Made by a program: the position numbers and the translations under genes
Shown: positions 34,526 to 44,920 of the stretch, in pieces
How the letters are laid out: every line of letters starts with the position of its first letter
Position numbering within the stretch: position 1 is the first letter of the stretch
Notes under the pieces: model-generated
Database searches by the model: none
The model's input: the letters and a program-made list of their open reading frames with translations, nothing else
Told to the model about the DNA's origin: nothing
DNA from: Cystobasidiopsis lactophilus
Lineage: Eukaryota; Basidiomycota; Agaricostilbomycetes; Agaricostilbales; Chionosphaeraceae
Assembly (NCBI GenBank): GCA_001599975.1
Contig: BCIO01000001.1
Span: forward strand, 2,418,001 to 2,482,000
Direction of reading: 5' to 3'
DNA length: 64,000 bases

Positions 34526-36320
34526 CTATCGGACTCCGAAGCCCCTTTCCGTGCGAATCTCTCTGTTGATCTCCTTGAGCTTGTCTAGGTTGTAGGTATT
34601 CACAGGGAAGAAGTGCCCGTCGCCGGAAGGCCGTCCAAGAGGGAGAAACCAGCCCCAGGGGCCGGCGGAGTTGTCGAAGACGGCTGCAAAGTTGGCTCGC
34701 CAGCCAAGGTCGTAGATATCTGTGGTGTATTGGTCAGCGAAACGACATCCAGCGAGAATGTATGCCCCGATGAGACGTCGAAGCAAGAAGAAGGTACTCA
34801 CGACACTTGTCTGCGGCTTTGCGCAGTGCTCTCCGTTCCTCTCTCGACAAGTGGGCGTCGGTCCGCAACAGCTCGGTGTCGGTGGAGCCCACTTTGATCC
34901 GGGTCGTCTCCATGTTCTCGATGGTTGTCAGGTTGTAGCGAATGAGATGGAAGTGATAGCCAGCGAACGAGATGAGCTGTTCCAGGGCACATTGAGATTC
35001 TTGAGCCAGATGGGCAGCCGCCACTGAGCTCACCATGAGAAAGAAGAGGCCGCCCAGCAATAGTCTATTTCCGCGTTGAGCAGCAACTCATGTCAGTATG
35101 AAGAAGGCTTACAGGAGCGACCAGTTGACGGGAGCCACTACAACCGAGAAACGATGAGATCCCGGGACTATATGAGCATTCGCCACCGGACTCACGGTCA
35201 AACCCTGAGACTTGGGAGCCGACGAAGTCAGCCAAAGCAATGCCCCTTCGAATCAGAGCTCTCTTTAGTATCTCCATAAGCGCTGAAAGAAAAGGGCCGC
35301 ACGATATAACGGCCGCATAGATGGAAACGAGAGCGGCGGAAGTGACGAACTGCATAAAGAATCTGTAATTTGACCACCCAACGCATGCTGTCGGCTCTTC
35401 TCAGCACCGCTCATCATCTCAAATCGAAGTTCGTACTAGCTACCACGCCGCAATGGTGATCCTGAGCGCGAAGGTCAACGATTAGGTCCGGTGGGGTCTG
35501 ACGAAGCTCACCATTTTTAAGTGACAAGCTCCACAAGTACTGCAGTGGTGTGATCTGTCGGGTTTAGGAACTTGGCACTGTGAGCAGGCCAATCAGAGGT
35601 CCAGTCGAGGCAAGCCAACAGAGGGCGTGGCGGCCTCCTCACCTTTCGGCAGAAGCGCTGCCCTCCATTCGCCTTCATGGTCAAGCTCTGCTCAGCCGCG
35701 GCTTGCTTGATTAATCTCGGCGTCGTCAAGCCGACATAGGGTGTGGCGGCTTTGAAAGCATGCTCGATGCGAGCCTCAATCTTCTCCACCATGTCCGACG
35801 CATTCGACTCCCGCTCTGAATCCTCGTCTTCTTCATCATCGTAGTCATTATTTTCAGTGAACGGTCGCTGGAGGTCTTCGGCTTGGGTGAGGTCCAGCCG
35901 GGACTGAGTTCCTAAAGAAGGATGGCGGGCGTAAGGGCTGCCCTTGCCCATCAGCGGGACTTCGACCGACGACAAGCCGCCATCTTCAGCTTGGCCAGGC
36001 GAGGGCGATGAAGCGTAGACCCGGCCGGCGCCGCGATGGACGGTGAGGAACAGAGCCCAGATGGAGATGAGCCAGATGAGATTAAATGATGCGATGGTCA
36101 AGAAGCCTTGCAGCCAGAGGTGGCGAGAGGACACGTAGTAGTCGAGGCTGATGCTCCACGTCACGGTCCACCAAGCCCAGCTAAGGTATTAAAGTCAGGG
36201 GAGGGGCAAGAGGCTCAAACGCGGAGAGGGCAGCAGCGAACAAGAGCACGGCAGACACGAAGACCAAGGGGATCTTGCTCGCGCCCAGGGCCACAGCATT
36301 CCAGACTTGCTTTAAGGTCA
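34526..36320 (-). CDS. DHHC-type protein S-palmitoyltransferase
   Basis: A membrane acyltransferase that attaches palmitate to cysteines. Helix 1 is KIPLVFVSAVLLFAAALSAF, joined by an intron to WAWWTVTWSISLDYYVSS; helix 2 is FLTIASFNLIWLISIWALFL. A long acidic cytosolic loop follows (DYDDEEDEDSERESN). The Cys-rich domain reads CQVPKPDRSHHCSTCGACHL then KMDHHC. After DHHC the residues are GVVATCVGWSNYRFF, where almost all relatives have PW-x-NNCVG; the length is conserved but Pro-Trp is replaced. Helices 3 and 4 lie in later exons (FVTSAALVSIYAAVISCG, LLGGLFFLMVSSVAAAHLA). The tail has NLTTIENMETT (TTxE motif) and ends with a GDG-x-FFP block. Closest to the Pfa3-like group by the tail; the exact paralogue is uncertain. 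The start lies 110 bases from that of the divergent URC1 gene. Confidence 0.8.
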
Positions 36321-36430
36321 TGCTGGCTCCATCAAGTCCGAGTTGCGGCAATCGTCGTCAGCGGAAGAGGGGGGGGACCTCGCCCCTTTGTTTTGTTGCA
36401 CCCGAACGAGCTCGGTGGCCTTGCCGTAAA
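36321..36430. promoter_or_regulatory. shared bidirectional promoter of the DHHC gene and URC1
   Basis: 110 bases separate two divergent start codons. A run of seven or more G residues (AGAGGGGGGG-type) lies inside. No TATA box is evident. Confidence 0.45.
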
Positions 36431-38977
36431 ATGGCGACCAGTCAAAGCGATGTGCTTCAATCCATTCTTCAAGAGCTACGCGATCTCAAAACGAACCAAA
36501 CGGCCTTAGAGAGCAAGCTTGATTCGCTTCATCTTCAGAATGCCCAGTCCAGCGCCACCACTTCTCCCAATTTGCTGCCTAGCTTCCCAGGGCCATCTAG
36601 CTTCACTCATGCGCTGTCTATGTCGCCGCCCATATCCCGCTCGGAAACGCCGGGCCAGCTGCCTCCAGCGCAGGCCTCGGCTGAAGGCATCGAGTTCAAC
36701 AAGCGTCGTCCGTCCAAGGGCGTGGACGACAACAAGGCTCGGTTCTTGGAGTGGGCCAAGACGCACGCTTCTCCAGAGCCCAAGCCGGCGGACCCAAAGA
36801 AGCGGGATGTCGTCTACCCGCAGCGAGTAGTGTATGTTTCCCGCTTATCATCTCCGCCTTGGAACGTTTGGTTTGATCAGGGGACGCTATTAGGCTCACT
36901 ACCTATCCCACTCAAGGTTTGTCTATCCAATCAATGCGGTTTGGGTGACGAGATGGGCTGAAGAAGGGATGGGACGCAGTCGGAATCGACCCGGTCCAGG
37001 TGAAATGGGGAGCCGCAACGCCGGAGGAGCGAGGGCCTATCATCGCCTCTCGCCACCCGGACTCCATCAAGATTCGCAACACCATAGGCTCCTACAACGG
37101 ATCCTACGCCGTGTATAAGGCCTTAGCCACCGCCATTGGCCAGCTCGACCAGAATCACAAGCCCAACTACTTCAACACCGAGCCGCCGTTCGACATCCCC
37201 TACCAGCCGGCCTGGTCCGACCCCAAGAAGATTGTCGCCATGGACCCATTTGGCCACTTTGCCCAGACCGTCTTCAAGGACCAGATCGCCGCCGGCATCG
37301 ACATCCGCCCTACCATCGCCGTCACCAAAGCCCACTTGAAGGTGCTCGAGATTGACGAGGCGTGCAAGGCCGGCCGCATCAAAGTGGACGGGAAGATCGT
37401 CCTCAAGAGCGGCGGCTCCATTGTCACAGCCATGAGTGGCGCTTCGGCAGACCACGGCGTCGAAGTGGCGGTCTCCAAGGCTGCGGTGGAGCCCGTGTGG
37501 TACTTGCCGGGAGTGGCCGAGCGGTTTGGAATTGAGGAATCTTTACTGCGAAGGTCGGTTAGCATAACTCTGAAGCCAAGACTGTGGCTCACAGCGCTTT
37601 CAACTTGCAGAGCTCTGTTTGAAGAAGGCGGAGGTAGCCACCGTGAGCTTCTTTCTTGTTCAATTTGATCACCTTGTCTGAATGGAGGTCTGCAGCGGAA
37701 CTCTTGACGTACGGTTTGCCATCATGTCACCATATGAGGTCTCAAATGCTTACCCTCCCGCTCTCGCAGCCGTCCCGACCTCAAAGTCTACCTCCCACCC
37801 ATCGGCGGCTTCACTGTTTACATCTTTGGCCCGACGGAATACCTCTCTGACCCGACCAAAGAGCTGACGGTCCGAGTGCATGACGAATGGTGGGTGGTGC
37901 AACTCCTCAACAAACTCCTCTCTTTCCTAAATCGATTCTATTCCGTCTGTAGCAATGGATCAGACGTCTTTGGATCTGGTAAGTTCCTCATTTGTATAAC
38001 AGTGATCCAAACCTCACAGCAAGTGGTGTGCATTCAGATATCTGCACGTACGTTCTGTCCTTGTCTCCTTTCCATGGCTAGCCTTCGTATGGACTCAAGT
38101 TGGATACAACAAACAGATGCCGTCCATATCTGCTCTACGGCATTGAAGAGAGCATCCGTGGTGCTCAAAACGGTGGCGTCGGACTGGTCGTATATTTCAG
38201 GAGTATGTCATCCCTGCTTTTTGAGCTTTTATGTACGTCTCTCACATATGCTCTTGTGCGCACAGAGGAAGGTGTGTAGTCTTTGTGCCGAACGTGGTGT
38301 CTTGCCTACCTGACGAATTTCTTTGCTTAGGTCGAGCTTTGGGAGGTAGGCTTCGATTGTTGCCTTCGGTGATCTCTCTCATTGGCTTGCCTTTCAGAAA
38401 CGGTCAAGTACTTGGTCTATAATGCGCGGAAGCGAGGCGAAGACAAGGCGTCGCAGTACTTTCAAAGGTAGACAGTTGGTTCGACTCTGTCGATTTACAG
38501 AAGCTGACGCTCATTTGATACCCACAGAACCGAAGATATTGCAGGAGTGAAAGACATGCGTTTCCAGGCGCTGATGCCCGAGGTCTTGCACTGGTTAGGC
38601 GTCAAAAAGATTGATGTAGGTCGAAACAACCACCCGTTTGCCCTCTTCGCTGACCTTTGTTTCTTCAATAGCACATGATCTCGATGAGCGATATGAAGCA
38701 CGATTCGATTGTCAGCTCTGGTATCCCAATCCACGAGCGCCACGAAATTCCAGAACACCTTTTGCCGCCTGATGCGCAAGTTGAGATCGACGCCAAGATT
38801 GCCGCTGGTTACTACTCCGCTACCAAAAAAGTCACCACCGAGGACTTGGAGAACGTCCATGGCAGAGGCTGTGAGCATTTTCCTGATTCTATTTTTCGGT
38901 GACTGAGACTTTGGGTCGCTGCAGGGGAACCGACCGAAGCGGCTGTGAAGCTGCAATGGGAGGACCTTCAACATTAA
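36431..38977 (+). CDS. URC1: URC1-type GTP cyclohydrolase II homologue (uracil catabolism)
   Basis: A GTP cyclohydrolase II-related protein of the Urc1 group, which in yeasts acts in the URC pathway of uracil catabolism rather than riboflavin synthesis. The N-terminus is a short coiled coil and a Ser/Pro linker. The large middle exon has AGIDIRPTIAVTKAHLKVLE and YNGSYAVYKALATA, typical of Urc1. The zinc site is C-x10-C-x-C (ECNGSDVFGSDICTC), and the GTP-site block is RKEGRALGETVKYLVYNA. FQALMPEVLHWLGVKKIDHM and IPIHERHEIPEHLLPPDA follow before the stop at 38977. The zinc site and RKEGRALGE are encoded across exons of 26, 10, 86, 6 and 15 bases; each join keeps the frame and gives exactly the family motif. 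About ten introns in all. ARH1 begins 98 bases downstream on the same strand. Confidence 0.85.
37953..38345 (+). other. cluster of very small URC1 exons (26, 10, 86, 6 and 15 bases)
   Basis: Inferred exons are 37953-37978, 38038-38047, 38117-38202, 38266-38271 and 38331-38345. The 10-base exon (ATATCTGCAC) holds the second zinc Cys; the 6-base exon is AGGAAG; the 15-base exon encodes most of GRALGE. Introns between them are 52-69 bases with GT...AG ends. Reading across gives ICTCRPYLLYG and FRKEGRALGETVK with no gap against the GTP cyclohydrolase II pattern R-x-EGR-x-x-G. Confidence 0.75.
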
Positions 38978-39075
38978 CCACAGAATCGTAAAATAAAGAC
39001 CACTTGTACATAGAGATCGGAAACTAGAGCCTCTGCCGCCGCCACAATTTTGACTCGCCGAAGCAACGAGTCTTG

Positions 39076-40773
39076 ATGCGCATGAAATGGCTTTCGGCGC
39101 CTTCTCGAACCTTGAGATGCTATTCAACCAAGCCTGCCAGCCTGTCTGGCTCAGCCAAAGTGTTCCGAGTCGCCATCTGCGGCGCAGGTCCAGCGGGCGA
39201 GCTCTCCGAGCCAAACTTTCTAAGCACTCATTTCTGAAGCTATGAGATTGCAGGCTTCTATGCTGCTGCCAGATTGCTTCAACTTGGCGGTGACAAGATT
39301 CGAGTGGACATGTTTGAAGAGCTGCCAGTCCCGTTTGGCCTTGTTCGCTTTGGCGTCGCGCCTGATCACCCGGAAGTCAAGGCAAGTCTTCGGCCTTTGC
39401 TGCCTTGCTAGCGATGCTTATCTCTAGAGTAGAACTGCGAGCACAAATTCGAGGTCACAGCTGCGAATCCAAGGTTCCGATTCTTTGGCAACGTTCAAAT
39501 CGGAGGGCCGACTGACGAGCCTGGCTCCTTCGCTGCGCCGTCTACTCAAGGGCCATCCACAACGGCAGCCTCGCTATCGATTAAAGCAATTCGGCCGTTC
39601 TACGATGCCATCTTGCTGACCTACGGTGCCTCTCACGACCGGCAACTAGGCGTGCCCGGCGAATCCAACCTTGCCAACATCTTTTCGGCCCGCTCCTTCG
39701 TCCACTTCTACAATGGCCACCCCTATGCTGATCTTGGCCCGCAATTGGACCTGTCTAAGATCGAGAAAGTGACCATCGTTGGGCAGGGCAATGTCGCGTT
39801 GGACTGCGCTCGTGTCCTGCTAGCGCCGCTGGACGAGCTACGGAAGACCGACATGCCCGAACCGGCGCTGGAGCAGCTCTCTAAGAGTCGCGTTCGACAT
39901 GTGGAGGTGGTCGGACGGCGAGGGCCACTCCAGTTCGCGGGCACTACCAAAGAGTTTCGCGAGATGATGCGCTTGCCGAACGTTGCCTTCCATCAAGACT
40001 TGGTGCTGCTAGACCAGGCTCAGCAGGCCTTGGAGACGCACTCAGGCATGACCAACGCTCGCATGAAGAAGCGGCTGCTTGGACTGATGCGAGACGGCGC
40101 CGACGCCACCGAGTCTGCCTCTACCTCTTGGTCACTAGAATACCTCAAGTCGCCGAAATCCTTCAATCCAGACCCGACACCGTCTGCCAGCAATGTTCCA
40201 CGGCCGGTGAAGACTGTGGACTGGAGCATCAACCAATTGGACGAAACCGCCCCCGACCCTTTGCTCTGGCCTGCCATCGAATCGCAAGAGGTAGTGACTA
40301 GTCAGACTGATATGGTCCTCAAGAGCGTCGGGTATCGGTCGATTCCCATCCCAGGAGTTCCTTTCGACAACAAGCGAGGGATCGTGCGCAACACGAATGG
40401 GCGGGTGGAAGACGAAGCTGGCGTACCGGTTCGTTCACTTCACGAATTCTTTGCAGCTTCTCGTCACAGTCTGCTACAGGTGTCGGGTCTTTACGTCTCT
40501 GGCTGGCTGGCCCGCGGCCCCAATGGTGTTCTTACGACCACCATGATGGACGCGCACATGACCGCGGAGATCATCACGCAGGATTTGGTTGCGCAGGAGT
40601 CGGTGGAAGAGAAGCCGAAAGCCGACGTGCAAGCGCTGGCGGGCTCAACACGCGTGGTCGGGTGGAAGGACTGGGAGGCGATTGACCGGGCCGAGCGGGC
40701 TCGAGGGGCGCTCTTAGGGAAGGAGCGGGAGAAGTTTCTGACTGTTAAAGACATGATGGACGCATTGCATTGA
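39076..40773 (+). CDS. ARH1: mitochondrial adrenodoxin (ferredoxin-NADP+) reductase, ARH1/FDXR
   Basis: A mitochondrial flavoenzyme passing electrons from NADPH to ferredoxin for Fe-S cluster and haem A synthesis. The N-terminus is a typical matrix-targeting sequence ([20 protein letters not shown]). The FAD motif is [18 protein letters not shown]; the exon join in it uses a GC-AG intron (39197-39253). Next come [20 protein letters not shown] and the first half of the barrel. The NADPH motif is [18 protein letters not shown], then [18 protein letters not shown], both diagnostic for the family. Near the C-terminus [18 protein letters not shown] is the conserved FAD/NADP loop. It has three short introns near the 5' end and then one 1.2 kb exon. 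All cofactor motifs are intact. Confidence 0.9.
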
Positions 40774-41068
40774 AAAGTGGCAGATTTCTTGCTGCATTGT
40801 TGCATACAGCCTCTCTATTTCGACAGAAACAGTCGAGCAAGCAGCCCACCGAGTGCCACCCCAAGCCCGCAATTGCAAGCCCGGACACTCTATGATAAGA
40901 CTCAAGATTCAAATACAAAAGCCCCCCGATGGCCAATTTCTTGCACCAACCCGCCCACGACAACCTGAAGCTTCCTGCCGCAGCTGAAGACGCCACCGCC
41001 TGATGAGTCGAAGCGAATCTTAGACTCCGAACTATATGTTTAAAGGATGACAAAGAAGCTGACTCGAC

Positions 41069-41876
41069 TTAGAATGGCTTTGCGGACACTGGTGAAATGC
41101 GAAGACACGTCCTGCGCACGTCTATGTTGCTGTAACATAGCCCGACGGTCATGACGGAGTGCCGAAAAACTTTGTCCAGAGAGGGCCAATTTGGGAAGAC
41201 CGGGTCGCGACTGGCGCTGCTCAGTCCAAAGGCCAGCCACGGATCCCGCAGCCCATAGTGAAGGATGTCGTCTTTTAGGCGCAATTGAAAGGGTCGTTCT
41301 GAGTTGTCGATCCAAAGGAGAGGAGTGACACCAAGGTACTCGGACGGCAGCAGCTTGAAGGTTGAACTCAGCCACTCGTGTTCTTTGGGCTGGAGCTGTT
41401 CCAACTTACCGTGCCGTACGCTTTGCTCTGGCCAGCAAGACGGCTCTTGAGCAGAAATTCACCGATGAATTGCATGATACCTGCAAGCGCGACCTTCATT
41501 GGCCATCTAACGTCTTTAAGCAACGCGACAACCTACAGTAATGAATAATGATCTGCCAGAACAGGTTTCCTTAGGGCAGTAGAATATAAATTGAAAGCCT
41601 GCTCACCTTCAGCCTAGCAGGTATATCGCTGGAGTGATGCTCGAGGAGTTCCGAGAAATCCGCATCCAGCTGATCCCGCTGCCACAGCACAAGGAAGTCG
41701 GGAATCTGTTCGCCGCAGATTTCGAGAGTCTGGTCTCGAGCATCCCACACGATCCTGTTCAGGTGGTGAATGGTGATGGACATGGTGGTGGGAAGCCAAG
41801 GAAATCGAGCGCGGGCCAACGAGCGCAACGGCTCCAGCCTCGGAGTCAACCACTGGTAGAACCGCAATGTCAACAA
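41069..41876 (-). CDS. hypothetical protein, three exons
   Basis: I do not recognise this protein. Exon 1 reads from MLTLRFYQWLTPRL through HHLNRIVWDARDQTLEICGE to SSDIPARLK. A clear GTGAGC...CTGTAG intron joins VVALLKDVRWPMKVALAGIM, and a second intron (donor GTAAGT, acceptor after AACCTTCAAG) joins KAYGT to LLPSEYLGVTPLLWIDNSE. The rest, RLKDDILHYGLRDPWLAFGL, is rich in Trp, Tyr and Asp and looks globular. The joined protein is about 230 residues, with no signal peptide and no convincing membrane helix. Consistent splicing and natural composition argue for a real gene. The start is uncertain; an internal Met (MSITIHHLN) is possible. It is convergent with ARH1 and lies 96 bases downstream of the STIMATE-like gene. 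Confidence 0.55.
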
Positions 41877-41971
41877 GACAGCTCGGAATGGGGATCAGAA
41901 CACATTACAAATGCAGGTGGTGAGATGTACAATGCGCGGCCCGATATGAGAATGCAAAAGATGCAAGACGA

Positions 41972-43198
41972 TCACTTCTCCGGTGGCCGATGGTGATGAA
42001 CCGCAGAAGTGCCGCCACCGGAAGACGACCCGGCAGGTGAAATGTCCTCTGAGGATAGGTTGGGCACTGGCTTGGCGTCCTCGTCGTCCGTCAGAGACTG
42101 GCGCTCCTCGTCCGCCACCAGCCGCCGCCCTTCGTTTTGCGACTCTTCATCGCTCGGCACCAGCTCGAACGTGTGCGAGTAGCCCTTGATGATGCTGTCC
42201 ACGATCAAGAACTGGATGACGTTCCTGCGAGCGGCCAGGGGTTGTTAGCCATGAAAGTGGCAAAAGTGAATTAGGGCTCACATCAAGATGGGGAAGATCA
42301 AGACGGTGAAGATGACTTGGAGGTCGACATTGTGGCCCAAGAAGCCCAATAGCCAATCCCCGATCCCGTACAGCCTCGGCCAGACGGCGAACAGAGCCAC
42401 CACGCAACTCTTCATCAGCAGCATGGCCATTAGATAGACCCCGAGCTGGCGCAACCAAAACAGAAACCGAGGCGGGTCCCCGTACTGGCCCGTCTTGATG
42501 CCTTCGACCGACAGCTTCTCGATGAGGAGGTAGGAGATGAGGCGGAGGAAGGACCAGAGCACCAGCACGCCCACGGTGCAGTCGACCAGGATGTTGAGGA
42601 AGTACAGAGTGCAAGGGTTGTTCTCTTTAGTGGAGTGATGAGCGATCAAATCTAGAGAGAAGCGAGAAGGGTATTATTAGTGCTCGAAGCTCGCCATCTT
42701 TGGCGGATTTGCGACCCACCTGATATTAACAAATTGCTGCCGTGCTGTGATTTGAATCAGTATAGGATCAACTTGAAGGGGTCAGCACGCACGACGAAAG
42801 CCTGGCCGATGACTTGCTGTAGGTTGCCATGCAAATCAGGCACAACTTCTCAACGAGCAAGCATGCAGAGGGCCTTTGAACGAACCTTGGACACGTCTGC
42901 CAGCCAGATCCTCCATGGCCTCTTTGGGGACTCCCGGCTGCGCTTGAGGAGTAGCGAGCCCAACACAATCACCGCCAGAAGGCCTTGGATGCTAAGACCG
43001 AGCGCCCCAAGTAACTGGCATTGCTCCTGAGCACGGCGCAACTTTAAGTGAGCAGCTGTCCAAATCAAGAGTTCAACGAGAGCTCAAGACGCACCTTGTC
43101 GACCTCTTCGGGCGGCAAGATGGGAGGAGGATTCTCCGACCCCAGCTCTTCAGCGACCCAGCCCAGAGCGCCGCCCAAGGGGCTGCCCGTGTTGTTCA
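41972..43198 (-). CDS. STIMATE/TMEM110-like membrane protein (yeast vacuolar membrane protein YPL162C family)
   Basis: A multi-pass membrane protein of the TMEM110/STIMATE family. In animals it regulates store-operated Ca2+ entry at ER-plasma membrane contacts; the yeast relative is a vacuolar membrane protein. A short first exon (MNNTGSPLGGALGWVAEELG) is followed by a helix LGLSIQGLLAVIVLGSLLL. Then come LDCTVGV-like LVDCTVGVLVLWSFLRL, GIKTGQYGDPPRFLFWLRQL, YLMAMLLMKSCVVALFAVWP and FTVLIFPILMNVIQFLIVDS, all in the order seen in the family. The C-terminus is cytosolic and acidic, ending HHHRPPEK. Five introns or so. A 300-base gap divides it from the divergent GPI-protein gene. Confidence 0.75.
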
Positions 43199-43498
43199 TC
43201 TCTGGGCCCTTCTACCGTGTCATCTAAGTCTATTTCGATCGGGCGCAACGTCGCTGAAGAGCAAGCGGTGGCGAATTGCTGCTCGTGACTTGCCGCTCTT
43301 GATGCTGATGCCTCCTCTTGGGCAGCATCGACCGCTTTTTGTGCTTGTGTATATCCTTCATTTAGACTTCTAGACTTCTCGCAACGTGCCCCGCCTCCTC
43401 CATTTGCCAGTTCAGGGGCTCACGCCTTGCCGCACCGATCCCTCGCCTCCTTGCTCTTTGCTCCTTATTTGTGCCCTTCTTCCTCTAGTCGACCGGAT

Positions 43499-44770
43499 AT
43501 GAAGCCGTTTACCCTCCTCCCGCTCTCGCTATGCTGGCTGTGCGCCCAGGACTTGGCTCTGGCCAAACCGATCTCTGTAAATCGCAACCCCAAAGCTGGC
43601 TCGATATTTTGATGCACGGACGCTTACATTCCTCGGTCCCAGAAACGCGCTTCGGTCCCAGCTGCTGGCTACTACAACCCGCTGGACAACAATGGGTCCA
43701 TGCTGACGATCGTCCATGATAGTAAGGGTCTGGTGTCGGGCGCCTCATCGAGTTCAAATTGCTAATTCCGAGAGCCAAACAGCTTATCCCGCTGGTCTAG
43801 GAGAGCCTTTGAATGTCATCTTGTCTGCAAACTCAGACTCAGATGTGCTACCACCAAACGGCCAATACTGGCTCTATTGGGTGGCGTGAGTTTGGGTTTG
43901 CTTTCGCAGCAGAACGTCATCTGAGGATCGAGCCGGATAGATCCATCCAATTCGCGCCGAACTGCTTAGGGCAAGTAGGCAACGATCCAGATCAGCAAGC
44001 GAACTTGGGAGATGGTGGGATCATGAACCAGACCGGCATTCTGCGGTGAGCTCATGAGAAGCGTTTTCGCTTGTGAGACACCGATGCTCAAAGTTGCCTT
44101 TGCAGCTACGACTACGGCGATGTGAGATAATCCATCATCATATCTGCTATCAGCACTGATTCCTGGACCTGTTCGCAGTTCAACTTTGGCACTTGTAAAG
44201 AGACGATCAACGGCGGGAACCACTTTCGGTACTTTGTCCAGAGTGGCAAGGCCGCCGATTCGGGCGCCGTCTTCTTCGCAACGTCGGTCGAGCAAGACCT
44301 TTCGGCCGGCCACGACATTGTTCGACCGGACGGCTACGACCTTGGGCGGGACCTGCTCGTGGGCAATGCGACCGTCGCAGGCGGCACCAACTTCAACGGC
44401 GTCTCTTTCTCAGCGACGTACGAGAATGTGACTGGGTTGCTGACTAGTGAGTGATGCGCTTCATATCCCGGGTGGCGGGCCGTTGAGGCGTTTGGCGATT
44501 TTCTTCTCCACAGACGGATCAGCTGGCATCAACCATGGCCTCTCGATCGATGGCATCGTCAAGGTGCTGACCGTCAAAGTCACCGACGTCTCGAGCCCAA
44601 CCGGACAGGCATCTTCAGGCGGCTTCATCTTGTGAGTGGCGTTCGCTCCTCGCACCCGCTCTCCCAAGCTTATGCTGGTCCTTCGCCGCAGGCAGCCCTT
44701 GGGATCTTCTATGATGGCCGGTCTCTTCCACGTCGTCCTATTCGCAGCCCTCGTCGTTCTCCTCCTTTAG
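43499..44770 (+). CDS. secreted, probably GPI-anchored protein of a basidiomycete family
   Basis: A secreted protein of unknown function. A signal peptide (MKPFTLLPLSLCWLCAQDLA) is clear with the start at 43499; an in-frame Met at 43427 would bury it. The mature part has N-glycosylation sites and the blocks LNVILSANSDSDVLPPNGQY, NLGDGGIMNQTGILR, TCKETINGGNHFRYFVQSGK and SGAVFFATSVEQDLSAGHD, all beta-rich. If the frame is read straight it stops at 44637, but a GTGAGT...GCAG intron (about 44632-44693) leads into a final exon encoding SSMMAGLFHVVLFAALVVLL and a stop at 44770. That hydrophobic end after a Ser-rich site fits a GPI signal. About six introns. Role at the cell wall is an inference from the anchor. 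Confidence 0.65.
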
Positions 44771-44920
44771 ATTTCTGTATATCTTATAGACGCATTCTCT
44801 CTCTTAGCTCATGGACAATTGGTGGCATGCTCAGATTGGGTCTTCGTGTTTGAAATACGACGAAAAGGAAGCTTGGGCATTGAAGATGAGTTGCATAGTG
44901 TGCACGGTGGGCCAGCCCTC

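Noticed and set aside
40745-41053. 102-codon minus-strand frame overlapping the end of ARH1
   Set aside because: It overlaps the well-supported ARH1 C-terminus and has no motif; treated as a shadow frame.
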